Shown: piece after piece, positions 52,088-60,560 of the stretch
Layout: each line of letters starts with the position of its first letter
Position numbering within the stretch: position 1 is the first letter of the stretch
From: Clostridia bacterium
GTDB lineage: Bacteria > Bacillota > Clostridia > Lutisporales > Lutisporaceae
Length of the DNA stretch: 64,000 bases
Assembly: GCA_035628995.1 (NCBI GenBank)
Contig: DASPIR010000026.1
Location: 123,403 to 187,402, forward strand
Direction: 5' to 3'
Notes under the pieces: model-generated
What the model saw: only the letters and a program-made list of their open reading frames with translations
Database searches by the model: none
What the model was told of the DNA's origin: nothing
Position numbers and translations under genes: made by a program

Positions 52088-52116
52088 AGGCTGCATGACA
52101 TGCAGCCTTTTATATT
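52088..52116 (+). terminator. Intrinsic terminator after the Lon-like gene
   Basis: GGCTGCATG-A-CATGCAGCC followed by TTTTATATTT. Confidence 0.88.
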
Positions 52117-52120
52117 TGTG

Positions 52121-52363
52121 CTAAATCGTCAAATAAGAGCAAGTCACTTATGTATATCCACTCACACAATATAAGCTTTGGACAGAATTAGAGCTTGATA
52201 CGCAATAAAATCCTAACGCGCATAAACCCAACGTCCTGTTGGTATGCGCTAGGTTTACATCACGTAAACCTTACGGATTTTCCTGCATATCAAGTTCTAT
52301 TCTGTTACCCAAAGACTTATAAGTGTTCGCGGACATACATAAGTTAATGCTCCCCTAAATCGT
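52121..52363. repeat. MITE-like or structured-RNA element 1 flanked by 9-bp direct repeats
   Basis: CTAAATCGT occurs at 52121-52129 and 52355-52363. Nearly all of the DNA between them is self-complementary: 52146-52159 with 52331-52344 (13 of 14 pairs), TATAAG/CTTTGG (52170-52181) with 52309-52321, ACAGAAT (52183-52189) with 52299-52305, a long stretch up to AAAATCC (52207-52213) with GGATTTT (52275-52281). The top holds two perfect hairpins (GCGCAT...CCAAC/GTTGG...ATGCGC and AGGTTTAC/GTAAACCT). No open frame fits. Confidence 0.7.
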
Positions 52364-52374
52364 TACATAGCTTT

Positions 52375-52630
52375 TATCTTCTTGACAGCTAATTGGTAAG
52401 ACAGCCATATCAATAGCCTAAGTATGCTTATACGGAAATTGTCAATGGCACTTATGAACGTAGCCTTAGAAAAGCCGTATACGAGGCAGGACGCCGAGTA
52501 AGCCTTCCAGGGTCAAGGATGGCCTTTGGAAGGCGTTAGGCTTTTCTTAGGCGTAGTGAATTAGTGCCATCAATTTTTGTATACTCATGTGTGGCTATGA
52601 TATGGTTGTCCTTATTTTGGATATCTTCTT
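52375..52630. repeat. MITE-like or structured-RNA element 2 flanked by 9-bp direct repeats
   Basis: TATCTTCTT occurs at 52375-52383 and 52622-52630. Inside, 52400-52418 pairs with 52593-52610, 52424-52441 with 52571-52588, ATGGCACT (52445-52452) with 52563-52570, CCTTAGAAAAGCC (52464-52476) with GGCTTTTCTTAGG (12 of 13), and GCCTTCCA (52502-52509) with TGGAAGGC (52527-52534). The result is a rod of about 215 bases with one side branch region at 52477-52500. Confidence 0.7.
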
Positions 52631-52639
52631 AACCCTCCC

Positions 52640-52679
52640 CCAAAGTCTGGCTAAATTTGGCTGGCTACTTTTTTTTTAC
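52640..52679 (+). terminator. Weak terminator-like sequence with a long T run
   Basis: AAAGT and ACTTT bracket a GC-containing inner segment and are followed by TTTTTTTTT. The inner stem is poor. It could end a transcript of the preceding self-complementary region. Confidence 0.3.
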
Positions 52680-52756
52680 TACATATAAGGTATAATAAGG
52701 ATATGATTCAAAATGTCCGAATATATGGAATAAATTCTTAATCAGGAGTGATTCAA

Positions 52757-53545
52757 TTGCCAAGTATCTTTACAGCTGATACAGGGGCTCTTGTATATGC
52801 GCACAGAGGGGCTTCGGGCTATGCGCCTGAAAATACCATGGCGGCCTTTAAGATGGCCGTGGAGCTGGGAAGCAGCGGTATAGAGTGCGATGTGCAGATG
52901 ACAAAGGATGGAAGGCTTGTCGTATGTCATGATGAAACCTTGGATAGGACTACCAAGGTCAAAGGCTATATAAAGGATTTGAATTATGACGAGATAAGGG
53001 AGTTGGATGCTGGGAGCTGGTTTGACAGCAAATTCAGGAACGAAAGGATACCACGGCTTTTAGAGCTGCTTGAGCTGGTAAAAGATACTGGACTGCTCCT
53101 CAATATTGAGGTGAAAAGCGGTATAGTGCAATACCCCGGAATAGAACAAAAGGTTTTGGCTGAGGTGGCGGCTTTCGGACTTCAGACTAAGGTTATAATA
53201 TCCTCCTTCAATCATTACTCTATAAAGGAGTGCAAGGATATAAACCCTTCTGTCAAAACGGGGGCATTATATATGGAAGGCCTTTTTGAGCCTTGGAACT
53301 ACATGAAGTCCCTGGGCTGCGAATGCGCTCATCCATTTTATATGGCCTTGGTGCCTGCGATTGCAAAAGAGCTTAAAGCGAGAGGCTATATTATAAATGT
53401 TTTCACTGTAAATGATCCAAAGATAGCGTTAGAACTTGTGAAAATGGGTGCTGACGGCATTATAACGAATTATCCCGATAGGATGCTAAAGGCTTTGAAA
53501 ATAACAAATTATCCCGATAGAATACTAAAGGCTTTGAGAAAATAG
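52757..53545 (+). CDS. Glycerophosphodiester phosphodiesterase
   Basis: This enzyme hydrolyses glycerophosphodiesters to glycerol-3-phosphate and an alcohol. The roughly 262-residue GDPD barrel has AHRGASGYAPENTMAAF near the N-terminus, GIECDVQMTKDGRLVVCHDE near 40 and LNIEVKS near 115, with metal and catalytic His/Glu residues in place. No signal peptide, so it is cytoplasmic. TTG 52757 is preferred (AGGAG 8 bp upstream) over GTG 52748, which overlaps that site. The C-terminus contains a 13-residue tandem repeat. TATAAT at 52691 is a likely -10. Confidence 0.9.
   Translation: MPSIFTADTGALVYAHRGASGYAPENTMAAFKMAVELGSSGIECDVQMTKDGRLVVCHDETLDRTTKVKGYIKDLNYDEIRELDAGSWFDSKFRNERIPRLLELLELVKDTGLLLNIEVKSGIVQYPGIEQKVLAEVAAFGLQTKVIISSFNHYSIKECKDINPSVKTGALYMEGLFEPWNYMKSLGCECAHPFYMALVPAIAKELKARGYIINVFTVNDPKIALELVKMGADGIITNYPDRMLKALKITNYPDRILKALRK
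53462..53539 (+). repeat. 39-bp tandem duplication at the 3' end of the GDPD gene
   Basis: Two in-frame 39-bp units encode ITNYPDRMLKALK and ITNYPDRILKALR. They differ at a few bases only. The first copy is the normal C-terminus of the family, so the second is an added extension. Confidence 0.85.
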
Positions 53546-53855
53546 AGAGGGGAGTGCTTTTCATACTGGCATTTATATGCATTACCTATGTGAAAAAGGG
53601 AGAATATAAGGCGATGGGCAATGGGCACGAGGTTGCGGGGTTACGAGGAGATACGAGACTCGAGACCCGAAGATTTAAGCCGGACTTCGAAGACTTACCC
53701 AGGCAAGCGCGCAACTCGAAACGCGTAACGCGTAACCAGTATTGTGTGTTCAGTGTTACACGGTACTAATAATTTGATAGAATTTCTACATTATATATAG
53801 TATAATATTCAACATATTAATAACGTAGACACAAAGGCGTAGGAGGGAAGATTCA
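53546..53855. other. Spacer holding a dispersed GC-rich repeat
   Basis: No credible gene. The stretch 53612-53740 has a base composition unlike the surroundings and contains GCGATGGGCAATGGGCACG and the 30-bp repeat at 53708-53737. A small open frame from 53554 runs through the repeat and is rejected. TATAAT near 53801 may be the glnS -10. Confidence 0.5.
53708..53737. repeat. GC-rich 30-bp repeat, copy 2 (inverted relative to copy 1)
   Basis: The reverse complement starts GGTTACGCGTTACGCG and matches 40363-40392 at 28 of 30 positions. Confidence 0.65.
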
Positions 53856-55580
53856 ATGAGTGAAAATATTGATAAGAATATTCCGGGAAATATTGATCAG
53901 GTTGATGGTGAGTCTAAGGTATATTCAAACTTTATACATGACTTTATCGATAAGGACCTGGAGGAAAAAGTATATGACAGGGTACATACCCGCTTTCCTC
54001 CCGAACCAAACGGATATCTGCATATAGGACATTGCAAAGCCATGTATATCAATTTTAGTACGGCGGAAAAATATAATGGATTTTGCAATTTAAGATTTGA
54101 TGATACCAATCCCATCAAGGAAGATGTGGAATACGTGGAATCTATAATGGAAGACATCAAGTGGCTTGGGTTTGACTGGGAGGATAGGCTTTTCTATGCA
54201 TCGGATTATTTTGGGAAGCTGTATGAATTTGCGGAATTCCTTATAAAAAAAGGTAAGGCATATGTCTGTGACTTAAACCAGCAAGAGGTAAGGGAATATA
54301 GGGGTACGCCTACTGAGCCGGGAAAAAACAGTCCTTTCAGAGACAGGACTGTTGAGGAAAATCTGGAGCTGTTCAGAGGGATGAGGGCCGGAGAGTTTAC
54401 TGAAGGTTCAAGAACCCTTCGTGCAAAGATTGATATGGCCTCGCCCAATCTCAACATGAGGGATCCCGTAATATATAGAATACTGAAGTCACACCACCAC
54501 AGGACAGGAGACCAGTGGTGCATTTATCCAATGTACGATTTCCAGCATCCGCTTTCAGACGCACTGGAAGGTATAACTCATTCACTCTGCTCGTTGGAAT
54601 ATGAGGATCACCGACCGTTGTACAATTGGGTTGTAAATGAATGTGAGACAGAGCATCGGCCAAGACAGATCGAGTTTGCCAGACTTGGTCTTAACTATAC
54701 TGTTATGAGCAAGAGGTATTTGAGGGAACTGGTAGAGACCGGTGTTGTAATAGGATGGGATGATCCTAGAATGCCAACATTATGCGGTTTGAGAAGAAGA
54801 GGCTACACTGCTTCCTCCATCAGAAGCTTCTGTGACAAGATTGGCGTAGCTAAGACAAATAGTACTGTGGATTATGCACTTCTTGAGCATTGCATAAGGG
54901 AAGACCTTAATAAAAGGGCAGATCGGGTGATGGCAGTATTGCGTCCTTTGAAGGTTATCATAGATAATTATCCGGAAAATCAGGCGGAAGAATTTGATGT
55001 GGAGATTAATCCGGAAGATCCCAATAGCGGCACACGCAAAGTGTCCTTTTCCAGAGAGATTTTTATTGAGCAGGACGATTTCATGGAGAACCCGCCAAAG
55101 AAATACTTCAGGCTGTATCCCGGCGGAGAGGTCAGGCTTAAGAGCGCGTATTTCATAAAGTGTGAAAGCGTTGTAAAGGATCTGCAGACAGGAGAAATTA
55201 CAGAAATACACTGTACTTATGATCCGGCTTCCAGAGGCGGAAACTCTCCTGACGGGCGAAAGGTAAAAGGAACGATTCATTGGGTATCTGCTGCCCATGC
55301 TTTGGATGCGGAGGTACGTTTATATGATCAGCTCTTTGCAGTACCTAATCCGGGAGAAGGCGACAGGGAGTACAAAGAAGATTTAAATCCGAATTCCCTG
55401 GAGGTACTCACTAACTGCAAGGTTGAGCCGGGTCTGGCAGAGGCAGCCGTGGGAACAGGCTACCAGTTCATGAGGATGGGCTATTTCTGCCCTGACAATA
55501 AGGATTTCACAAAAGAAAAGCCAGTGTTTAACAGAATAGTCGGGTTAAAGGATTCTTGGTCAAAGGCAGTAAAGGAATAA
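53856..55580 (+). CDS. glnS: Glutaminyl-tRNA synthetase
   Basis: GlnRS charges tRNA-Gln directly. The 574-residue class I enzyme has the HIGH motif [14 protein letters not shown] near residue 50, DDTNP near 87, [20 protein letters not shown] near 225, the KMSKS-type VMSKRYL near 283 and a full anticodon-binding beta-barrel C-terminus. Most Firmicutes lack GlnRS and use GatCAB amidation; Clostridia with GlnRS are a known exception, usually attributed to horizontal gain. GAGGGAAG precedes the ATG. A gltX gene lies 2.6 kb downstream. Confidence 0.95.
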   Translation: MSENIDKNIPGNIDQVDGESKVYSNFIHDFIDKDLEEKVYDRVHTRFPPEPNGYLHIGHCKAMYINFSTAEKYNGFCNLRFDDTNPIKEDVEYVESIMEDIKWLGFDWEDRLFYASDYFGKLYEFAEFLIKKGKAYVCDLNQQEVREYRGTPTEPGKNSPFRDRTVEENLELFRGMRAGEFTEGSRTLRAKIDMASPNLNMRDPVIYRILKSHHHRTGDQWCIYPMYDFQHPLSDALEGITHSLCSLEYEDHRPLYNWVVNECETEHRPRQIEFARLGLNYTVMSKRYLRELVETGVVIGWDDPRMPTLCGLRRRGYTASSIRSFCDKIGVAKTNSTVDYALLEHCIREDLNKRADRVMAVLRPLKVIIDNYPENQAEEFDVEINPEDPNSGTRKVSFSREIFIEQDDFMENPPKKYFRLYPGGEVRLKSAYFIKCESVVKDLQTGEITEIHCTYDPASRGGNSPDGRKVKGTIHWVSAAHALDAEVRLYDQLFAVPNPGEGDREYKEDLNPNSLEVLTNCKVEPGLAEAAVGTGYQFMRMGYFCPDNKDFTKEKPVFNRIVGLKDSWSKAVKE

Positions 55581-55587
55581 AATATAA

Positions 55588-55617
55588 GGCTCGACAGCTT
55601 AGTCTGCCGAGCTTTTA
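55588..55617 (+). terminator. Intrinsic terminator after glnS
   Basis: GCTCGACAG pairs with CTGCCGAGC (one mismatch) around a six-base loop, followed by TTTT. Confidence 0.85.
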
Positions 55618-55638
55618 ATTAATAACGGAGGTTAAATA

Positions 55639-56889
55639 ATGAGAGAGAGTATAATCAGAGATATTAAGAAAGCTGAGTCAGGACATAGGAAGATAGAATG
55701 GGTAAAAGGCTATATGCCTGTGCTGTCAACCATTGAGAAGGAATTTATAAAGGAACAGCCCTTTGCAGGCAAGAAAATAGTAATGTCCATTCATCTTGAG
55801 GCAAAAACCGCATATCTTTCCAAGGTACTGAAAGCAGGAGGCGCAGAGGTTTCGGTTACAGGAAGCAACCCCCTTTCCACACAGGATGATATTGCAGCAG
55901 CACTGGTGGAGGATGGACTGAATGTTTATGCCTGGTATAATGCCACGACCGAGGAATATAACCAGCATCTGAATGCAGCTCTTGATATCCGCCCTGACAT
56001 AGTTATAGATGACGGAGGCGACTTGGTGCACCTGCTGCATGGGGAAAGGCAGGAGCTGCTGCCCAATATAATCGGAGGCAGTGAGGAAACTACTACAGGA
56101 GTCCTCAGACTCAAGGCAAGAGATAGAGAAGGACTGCTGAAGTTCCCCATGATTTCTGTTAATGATGCTTACTGCAAGTATCTGTTTGACAACAGGTACG
56201 GTACGGGTCAGTCGGTATGGGATGGGATAATGAGGACGACCAATCTCATAGTGGCTGGCAAGAACGTAGTGGTAGTGGGCTATGGCTGGTGCGGCAAGGG
56301 GGTCGCCATGAAGGCCAAAGGGCTTGGCGCCAATGTAATAGTTTGTGAAATTGACCCGATAAAAGCGATAGAGGCTTACATGGACGGCTTCAGGGTGATG
56401 TCAATGGATGACGCGGCGTCAATAGGGGATTTCTTTGTTACTGTTACCGGCTGTGCAAAGGTTATCACCGGAAAGCACTACAAGGTCATGAAGAACGGAG
56501 CGGTGCTCTCTAATGCCGGTCACTTTGATGTAGAGGTTTGGAAACCGGAGCTTGAGTCAATGTGCAAAGAGAAGAGGATAATGCGAAATAACATTATGGG
56601 ATATGTTATGGAGGATGGAAGGATAATAAACCTGCTTGCTGATGGAAGGCTTGTGAATCTCGCTGCAGGAGACGGACACCCTGCCGAAATAATGGATATG
56701 AGCTTTGCACTGCAGGCCCTGTGCGCAAGATATATCAGTGAGAGCAAGGGAAAGCTTCAGAGCAAGGTATATGAGGTACCGGAGGCCATAGACAAAAAGG
56801 TTGCCCATATGAAGCTTGAAGCTCTGGGAATAACGATAGATAAGCTTACCAAGGAGCAGGAGGAATATCTGAGAGGCTGGGGAGAATAG
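55639..56889 (+). CDS. ahcY: Adenosylhomocysteinase-family enzyme (SAH or S-inosylhomocysteine hydrolase)
   Basis: The 416-residue NAD-dependent enzyme cleaves S-adenosyl- or S-inosyl-homocysteine to homocysteine and a nucleoside. It shows HLEAKTAYL near 52, WYNATTEEYNQHL near 97, DDGGDLVHLLHGER near 120, SEETTTGVLRL near 148, the NAD loop VVGYGWCGKGVA near 212 and LLADGRLVNLAAGDGHPAEIM near 331. It is of the short archaeal/Thermotoga-like class. The next gene, 2 bp on, encodes an SAH/MTA deaminase, so the true substrate may be the deaminated form. GGAGGT precedes the ATG. Confidence 0.9.
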   Translation: MRESIIRDIKKAESGHRKIEWVKGYMPVLSTIEKEFIKEQPFAGKKIVMSIHLEAKTAYLSKVLKAGGAEVSVTGSNPLSTQDDIAAALVEDGLNVYAWYNATTEEYNQHLNAALDIRPDIVIDDGGDLVHLLHGERQELLPNIIGGSEETTTGVLRLKARDREGLLKFPMISVNDAYCKYLFDNRYGTGQSVWDGIMRTTNLIVAGKNVVVVGYGWCGKGVAMKAKGLGANVIVCEIDPIKAIEAYMDGFRVMSMDDAASIGDFFVTVTGCAKVITGKHYKVMKNGAVLSNAGHFDVEVWKPELESMCKEKRIMRNNIMGYVMEDGRIINLLADGRLVNLAAGDGHPAEIMDMSFALQALCARYISESKGKLQSKVYEVPEAIDKKVAHMKLEALGITIDKLTKEQEEYLRGWGE

Positions 56890-56891
56890 CC

Positions 56892-58190
56892 ATGGATATA
56901 TTGCTGAAAAATGCGCAGATAATAACACTTAACGAAAATGATGATATAATACAAGAAGGCAGTATAGGGATACGGGGTAATAAAATAGACTATATCGGCC
57001 CCGGTGAGCAAAATATGGAGGCAGGATACTCAAAGTTGATAGACTGCAAAGGCAGGACTGTGATGCCTGGCTTTGTAAATGCCCATAATCATCTTGCCAT
57101 GACAATGTTCAGAAACTACGCCGATGACATGAAGCTTATGGATTGGCTTTTTACAAAGATATTCCCGCTGGAAGACAAGATGACTGATGAAGCGGTATAT
57201 TGGGGAAGTCTTCTTGCTATGGTTGAGATGATCAAAGGTGGAACAACAACCTTTACAGATATGTATTTCTTCATGGAAAGCACTGCTCGTGCGGCTTCTG
57301 AGTCAGGGATGAGGGCTGTGCTGTCCAGAGGACTTCAGGGGGAATCTGGAGAGGAAGAGCTTGACTACAGGCTCCGAGAGAACCTGGAGTTGTTTGACAG
57401 ATACCACAATAGCTCCAATGGACGTCTGAAAGTGATGCTGGGGCCTCATTCCGTATATACCAGTTCTAAGGAGTACCTGAGGAAAGTTGCGGTCAAGTCT
57501 CGGGAGAAGGGTATATCCGTACAGATTCACCTTTCGGAGACAAAAGAAGAGGTTAGAAGCTGTATTGAGAAGCATGGCAGCTCGCCGGTCAAATATCTTG
57601 ACAGCCTTGGGCTTCTCAATGGGAGTACCGTGGCAGCTCACTGTGTCGCTGTGGAGGATGAGGATATTGACATATTGGCATCCCGCAAAGTAAATGTGGT
57701 GCATAATCCGGGAAGCAACATGAAGCTGGCAAGCGGAGTCGCACCGGTAGTTAAGATGCTGGGGAAGGGCATAAATGTGTGCTTGGGTACTGATGGAGCC
57801 TCCAGCAACAATAATCTTGACATGCTGGAAGAGATGAGAATGGCAACCTATTTGCAGAAGATTTACACAGATGACCCCACAGCTTTGCCTGTGGATGAGG
57901 TCATGAGAATGGCTACAGCAAGAGGAGCCAGGGCTCTTGGGTTTGAAGACGTGGGAAGTCTCACGGTTGGGAGCACTGCAGACCTTATAGTGCTGAATAC
58001 TGAGAAAGCACATTATTACCCGAAACATAATATAAAATCAGCCATTGTCTATTCCGGAAACTCAGCAGATGTGGAGACAGTTATAATAGACGGCAGCCTG
58101 GTGATGGAAGGCGGGCATCTTATTACACTGGATGAGGAACGTATACTGTATAAGGCTCAGAAGTGGGCGTTGAAGCTGACTGTACAATAA
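56892..58190 (+). CDS. mtaD: 5-methylthioadenosine / S-adenosylhomocysteine deaminase
   Basis: This 432-residue amidohydrolase converts MTA or SAH to the inosyl compound. Metal and catalytic motifs are NAHNHLAMTMFRNYADDMKL near 57, GGTTTFTDMYFF near 115, GPHSVYTSS near 181, IHLSETKEEV near 212, AAHCVAVEDEDI near 240 and GTDGASSNNNLDMLEE near 296. AATAGCC separates it from ahcY by 2 bp, so the two are coupled. Together they can turn SAH into S-inosylhomocysteine and then inosine and homocysteine, as described for methanogens. Confidence 0.9.
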   Translation: MDILLKNAQIITLNENDDIIQEGSIGIRGNKIDYIGPGEQNMEAGYSKLIDCKGRTVMPGFVNAHNHLAMTMFRNYADDMKLMDWLFTKIFPLEDKMTDEAVYWGSLLAMVEMIKGGTTTFTDMYFFMESTARAASESGMRAVLSRGLQGESGEEELDYRLRENLELFDRYHNSSNGRLKVMLGPHSVYTSSKEYLRKVAVKSREKGISVQIHLSETKEEVRSCIEKHGSSPVKYLDSLGLLNGSTVAAHCVAVEDEDIDILASRKVNVVHNPGSNMKLASGVAPVVKMLGKGINVCLGTDGASSNNNLDMLEEMRMATYLQKIYTDDPTALPVDEVMRMATARGARALGFEDVGSLTVGSTADLIVLNTEKAHYYPKHNIKSAIVYSGNSADVETVIIDGSLVMEGGHLITLDEERILYKAQKWALKLTVQ

Positions 58191-58230
58191 AGATTACGTG
58201 TAATATACACTTGAAAGGTGGTTTGTCATA

Positions 58231-59901
58231 ATGCATGATTTGGCAGAAAGAAAGAAATTGGCGGATTTGTTATTCCCGGATACCGAAAGGGCCCCGCAAT
58301 ATTACGAGCTATTATACCCCAAAAGGAACCTGACCGAGGGAGCGAAGGTAACCAGGTTTGCCCCCAGTCCTACAGGCTATGTGCACATGGGAAGCTTATA
58401 TGCATCTCTTGTGTCAGAGAGGATTGCGCATCAGAGTAATGGAGTGTTTTTCCTTAGGGTGGAAGATACAGATAAAAAGCGCGAGGTGGAAGGCGGCGTA
58501 ACTAATATAGTAAGGGCTCTTTCAAGTTTTGGCGTCAACTTTGATGAGGGTGTGACAGACGTTGACGAAGAGAAGGGCGGCTACGGACCATACAAGCAGA
58601 GTGAAAGAGTGGGGTTATACAAGGTATTTGCAAAGCAGCTGGTAGAGAAGGGCTTTGCATACCCATGCTTCTGCTCCGAGGAAGATTTGAATAAGGTAAG
58701 AGCCCAGCAGGAAGAGAATAAGCTGCAGATTGGCTATTACGGCGAATATGCTGTTCATAGGAATTTCACACTGGAACAGGTAAAGGAAGAGCTTTCCAAG
58801 GGCAAATCCTTTGTACTGCGTGTCAAAGCTCCGCAAAAACCAGACAGCAGGTTTATATTCAAGGATCTTATTAAGGGCGATGTGGAAATGCCTGAAAATG
58901 ACCAGGACATGGTGCTGCTGAAGTCTGACGGACTTCCTACCTACCACTTTGCACATGTGGTAGACGACCACCTGATGAGAACCACTCATGTAATGAGAGG
59001 TGATGAATGGCTGCCCTCAGCTCCTCTGCACATACAGCTCTTTGAAATGTTTGAATGGGAGAAACCTAATTTTGCACATATATCACCGGTAATGAAGATT
59101 GAAGGCAGCTCCAAAAGAAAGCTCAGCAAGAGAAAGGATCCGGAGGCGGATGTAAGCTTTTTCCGTGAGCAGGGTTTTCCAAGTGTTTCAGTTATTGAAT
59201 ACCTTGTAAACCTGATAAATTCAGATTTTGAGGACTGGAGAAGGGATAACCCTGAAGAGCCCAATACCAATTTTAAAATTGAACTGGAAAAAATGAGCGT
59301 AAGCGGAGCTATGTTCGACATAGTAAAGCTTGCAGATATAAGCAAGGACTTGATTGCGTATATGTCCGGAGAAGAAATTTACAGCGCTGCCTTAGAATGG
59401 GCAAAGGAATATGATTCTGAGCTTGCGGCACTTCTTGGCAGAGATGAGCAATATGCAAAGAGAATATTGAATGTTGACAGGGGCGGCGAAAAACCCAGGA
59501 AAGATTTTGCAAAATGGCTGGATGTAAAGCCGAGTATTTTCTATTTCTTCGACGAGTTGTTTGCAAAAGACGTGGAGGGCGGCTATAACTTCCCGGAAAC
59601 GATGTCTCAGGAAGAGATTAAGAGGATAATAAGCGAGTATGCAAAGGTTTATACGCACACAGACACAAAGGATATGTGGTTTGACAGAGTAAAGGAATTC
59701 TGCGAGGCCATGGGATACTCAAAAGATGTCAAGACCTTCAAGAAGAACCCTGGAAGCTATAAAGGCCATGTGGGGGATGTCACAGGGGCTATCAGAGTAG
59801 CTGTGGCAAACAGAAAAAACACTCCCGACCTTTATGAGGTAATGCAGGTAATGGGCGAGAAGAAAGTCATAGAGAGGTTTGAAAAGGTCATGGCTAGATA
59901 A
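58231..59901 (+). CDS. gltX: Glutamyl-tRNA synthetase
   Basis: The 556-residue class I enzyme charges tRNA-Glu. It has the HIGH-type APSPTGYVHMGSLYASL near residue 46, RVEDTDKKREVEGG near 75, the KLSKRKDPEADV loop near 294 and a helical anticodon-binding C-terminus. An N-terminal extension of about 40 residues and the overall length make it longer than common GluRS (about 490). With glnS present it need not charge tRNA-Gln. GAAAGGTGG precedes the ATG. A terminator follows. Confidence 0.93.
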   Translation: MHDLAERKKLADLLFPDTERAPQYYELLYPKRNLTEGAKVTRFAPSPTGYVHMGSLYASLVSERIAHQSNGVFFLRVEDTDKKREVEGGVTNIVRALSSFGVNFDEGVTDVDEEKGGYGPYKQSERVGLYKVFAKQLVEKGFAYPCFCSEEDLNKVRAQQEENKLQIGYYGEYAVHRNFTLEQVKEELSKGKSFVLRVKAPQKPDSRFIFKDLIKGDVEMPENDQDMVLLKSDGLPTYHFAHVVDDHLMRTTHVMRGDEWLPSAPLHIQLFEMFEWEKPNFAHISPVMKIEGSSKRKLSKRKDPEADVSFFREQGFPSVSVIEYLVNLINSDFEDWRRDNPEEPNTNFKIELEKMSVSGAMFDIVKLADISKDLIAYMSGEEIYSAALEWAKEYDSELAALLGRDEQYAKRILNVDRGGEKPRKDFAKWLDVKPSIFYFFDELFAKDVEGGYNFPETMSQEEIKRIISEYAKVYTHTDTKDMWFDRVKEFCEAMGYSKDVKTFKKNPGSYKGHVGDVTGAIRVAVANRKNTPDLYEVMQVMGEKKVIERFEKVMAR

Positions 59902-59909
59902 AACAAAAA

Positions 59910-59936
59910 GGCATGTTCCAATGGAGCATGTCTTTT
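59910..59936 (+). terminator. Intrinsic terminator after gltX
   Basis: GGCATGTTCC pairs with GGAGCATGTC (two G-T pairs) around AAT, then TTTT. Confidence 0.82.
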
Positions 59937-60050
59937 ATGTTGATAATATATTCACATAGTATATAATTAAAGTAGGTAATTATACTTATTTATAATTATG
60001 GGAGTGGTTGTGCTGCAAGGGGAAATATACCTGTAGGAGGGAAATTGGCT

Positions 60051-60560
60051 ATGAAAGACGTTTTGATGGAAATGGATGGACTTATGTTTTGCCTCACCAG
60101 GCCGGAGTATCTGGACTTGATAAGCAGTATAGAGAAGAGTAACAGTGATTTTGTATTTGTATGGCCAAAAGAAAGGCATATTGAAGCGATAAACCATATG
60201 GATGAAGTGCATATATCGGTGGTAAATTCTTTTGACCGGGAGCTTGTAGGATACATACTACTTGCAGGAGTTGGCGGAGAAGACCGCGCATTGGAGTTCA
60301 GGCGAATGGCCATATCTGTCAAGGGGAAGGGCTACGGGCGTATAAGTGTAAGGTTTATAAAGAAATACTGCTTCGAGACGCTTAATTGCCACAGGCTGTG
60401 GCTGGATGCATATACAGACAATGAAAGGGCAATAGGCCTTTACAATAGTGAGGGTTTTGTGCAGGAGGGCGTAATAAGGGAGTGCAAGAAGCAGGGGGAT
60501 AATTACCGCTCAATGGTGGTAATGTCGATGCTGGAAAATGAATATAAAGGTTGGAAGTGA
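60051..60560 (+). CDS. GNAT-family N-acetyltransferase (RimJ/RimL type)
   Basis: This 169-residue protein should transfer acetyl from acetyl-CoA to an amine. The GNAT core shows FRRMAISVKGKGYGRISVRF (acetyl-CoA loop, near 85), then LNCHRLWLDAYTDNERAIGL and YNSEGFVQEGVIRE, typical of the ribosomal-protein acetylase group. ATG 60051 lies 9 bp after AGGAGGG; the in-frame TTG at 60045 is too close. Substrate unknown. It converges on the polymerase gene with almost no spacing. Confidence 0.85.
   Translation: MKDVLMEMDGLMFCLTRPEYLDLISSIEKSNSDFVFVWPKERHIEAINHMDEVHISVVNSFDRELVGYILLAGVGGEDRALEFRRMAISVKGKGYGRISVRFIKKYCFETLNCHRLWLDAYTDNERAIGLYNSEGFVQEGVIRECKKQGDNYRSMVVMSMLENEYKGWK

Noticed and set aside
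53554..53769. A 71-codon frame before glnS
   Set aside because: It runs through a dispersed GC-rich repeat and has no ribosome site or family resemblance.
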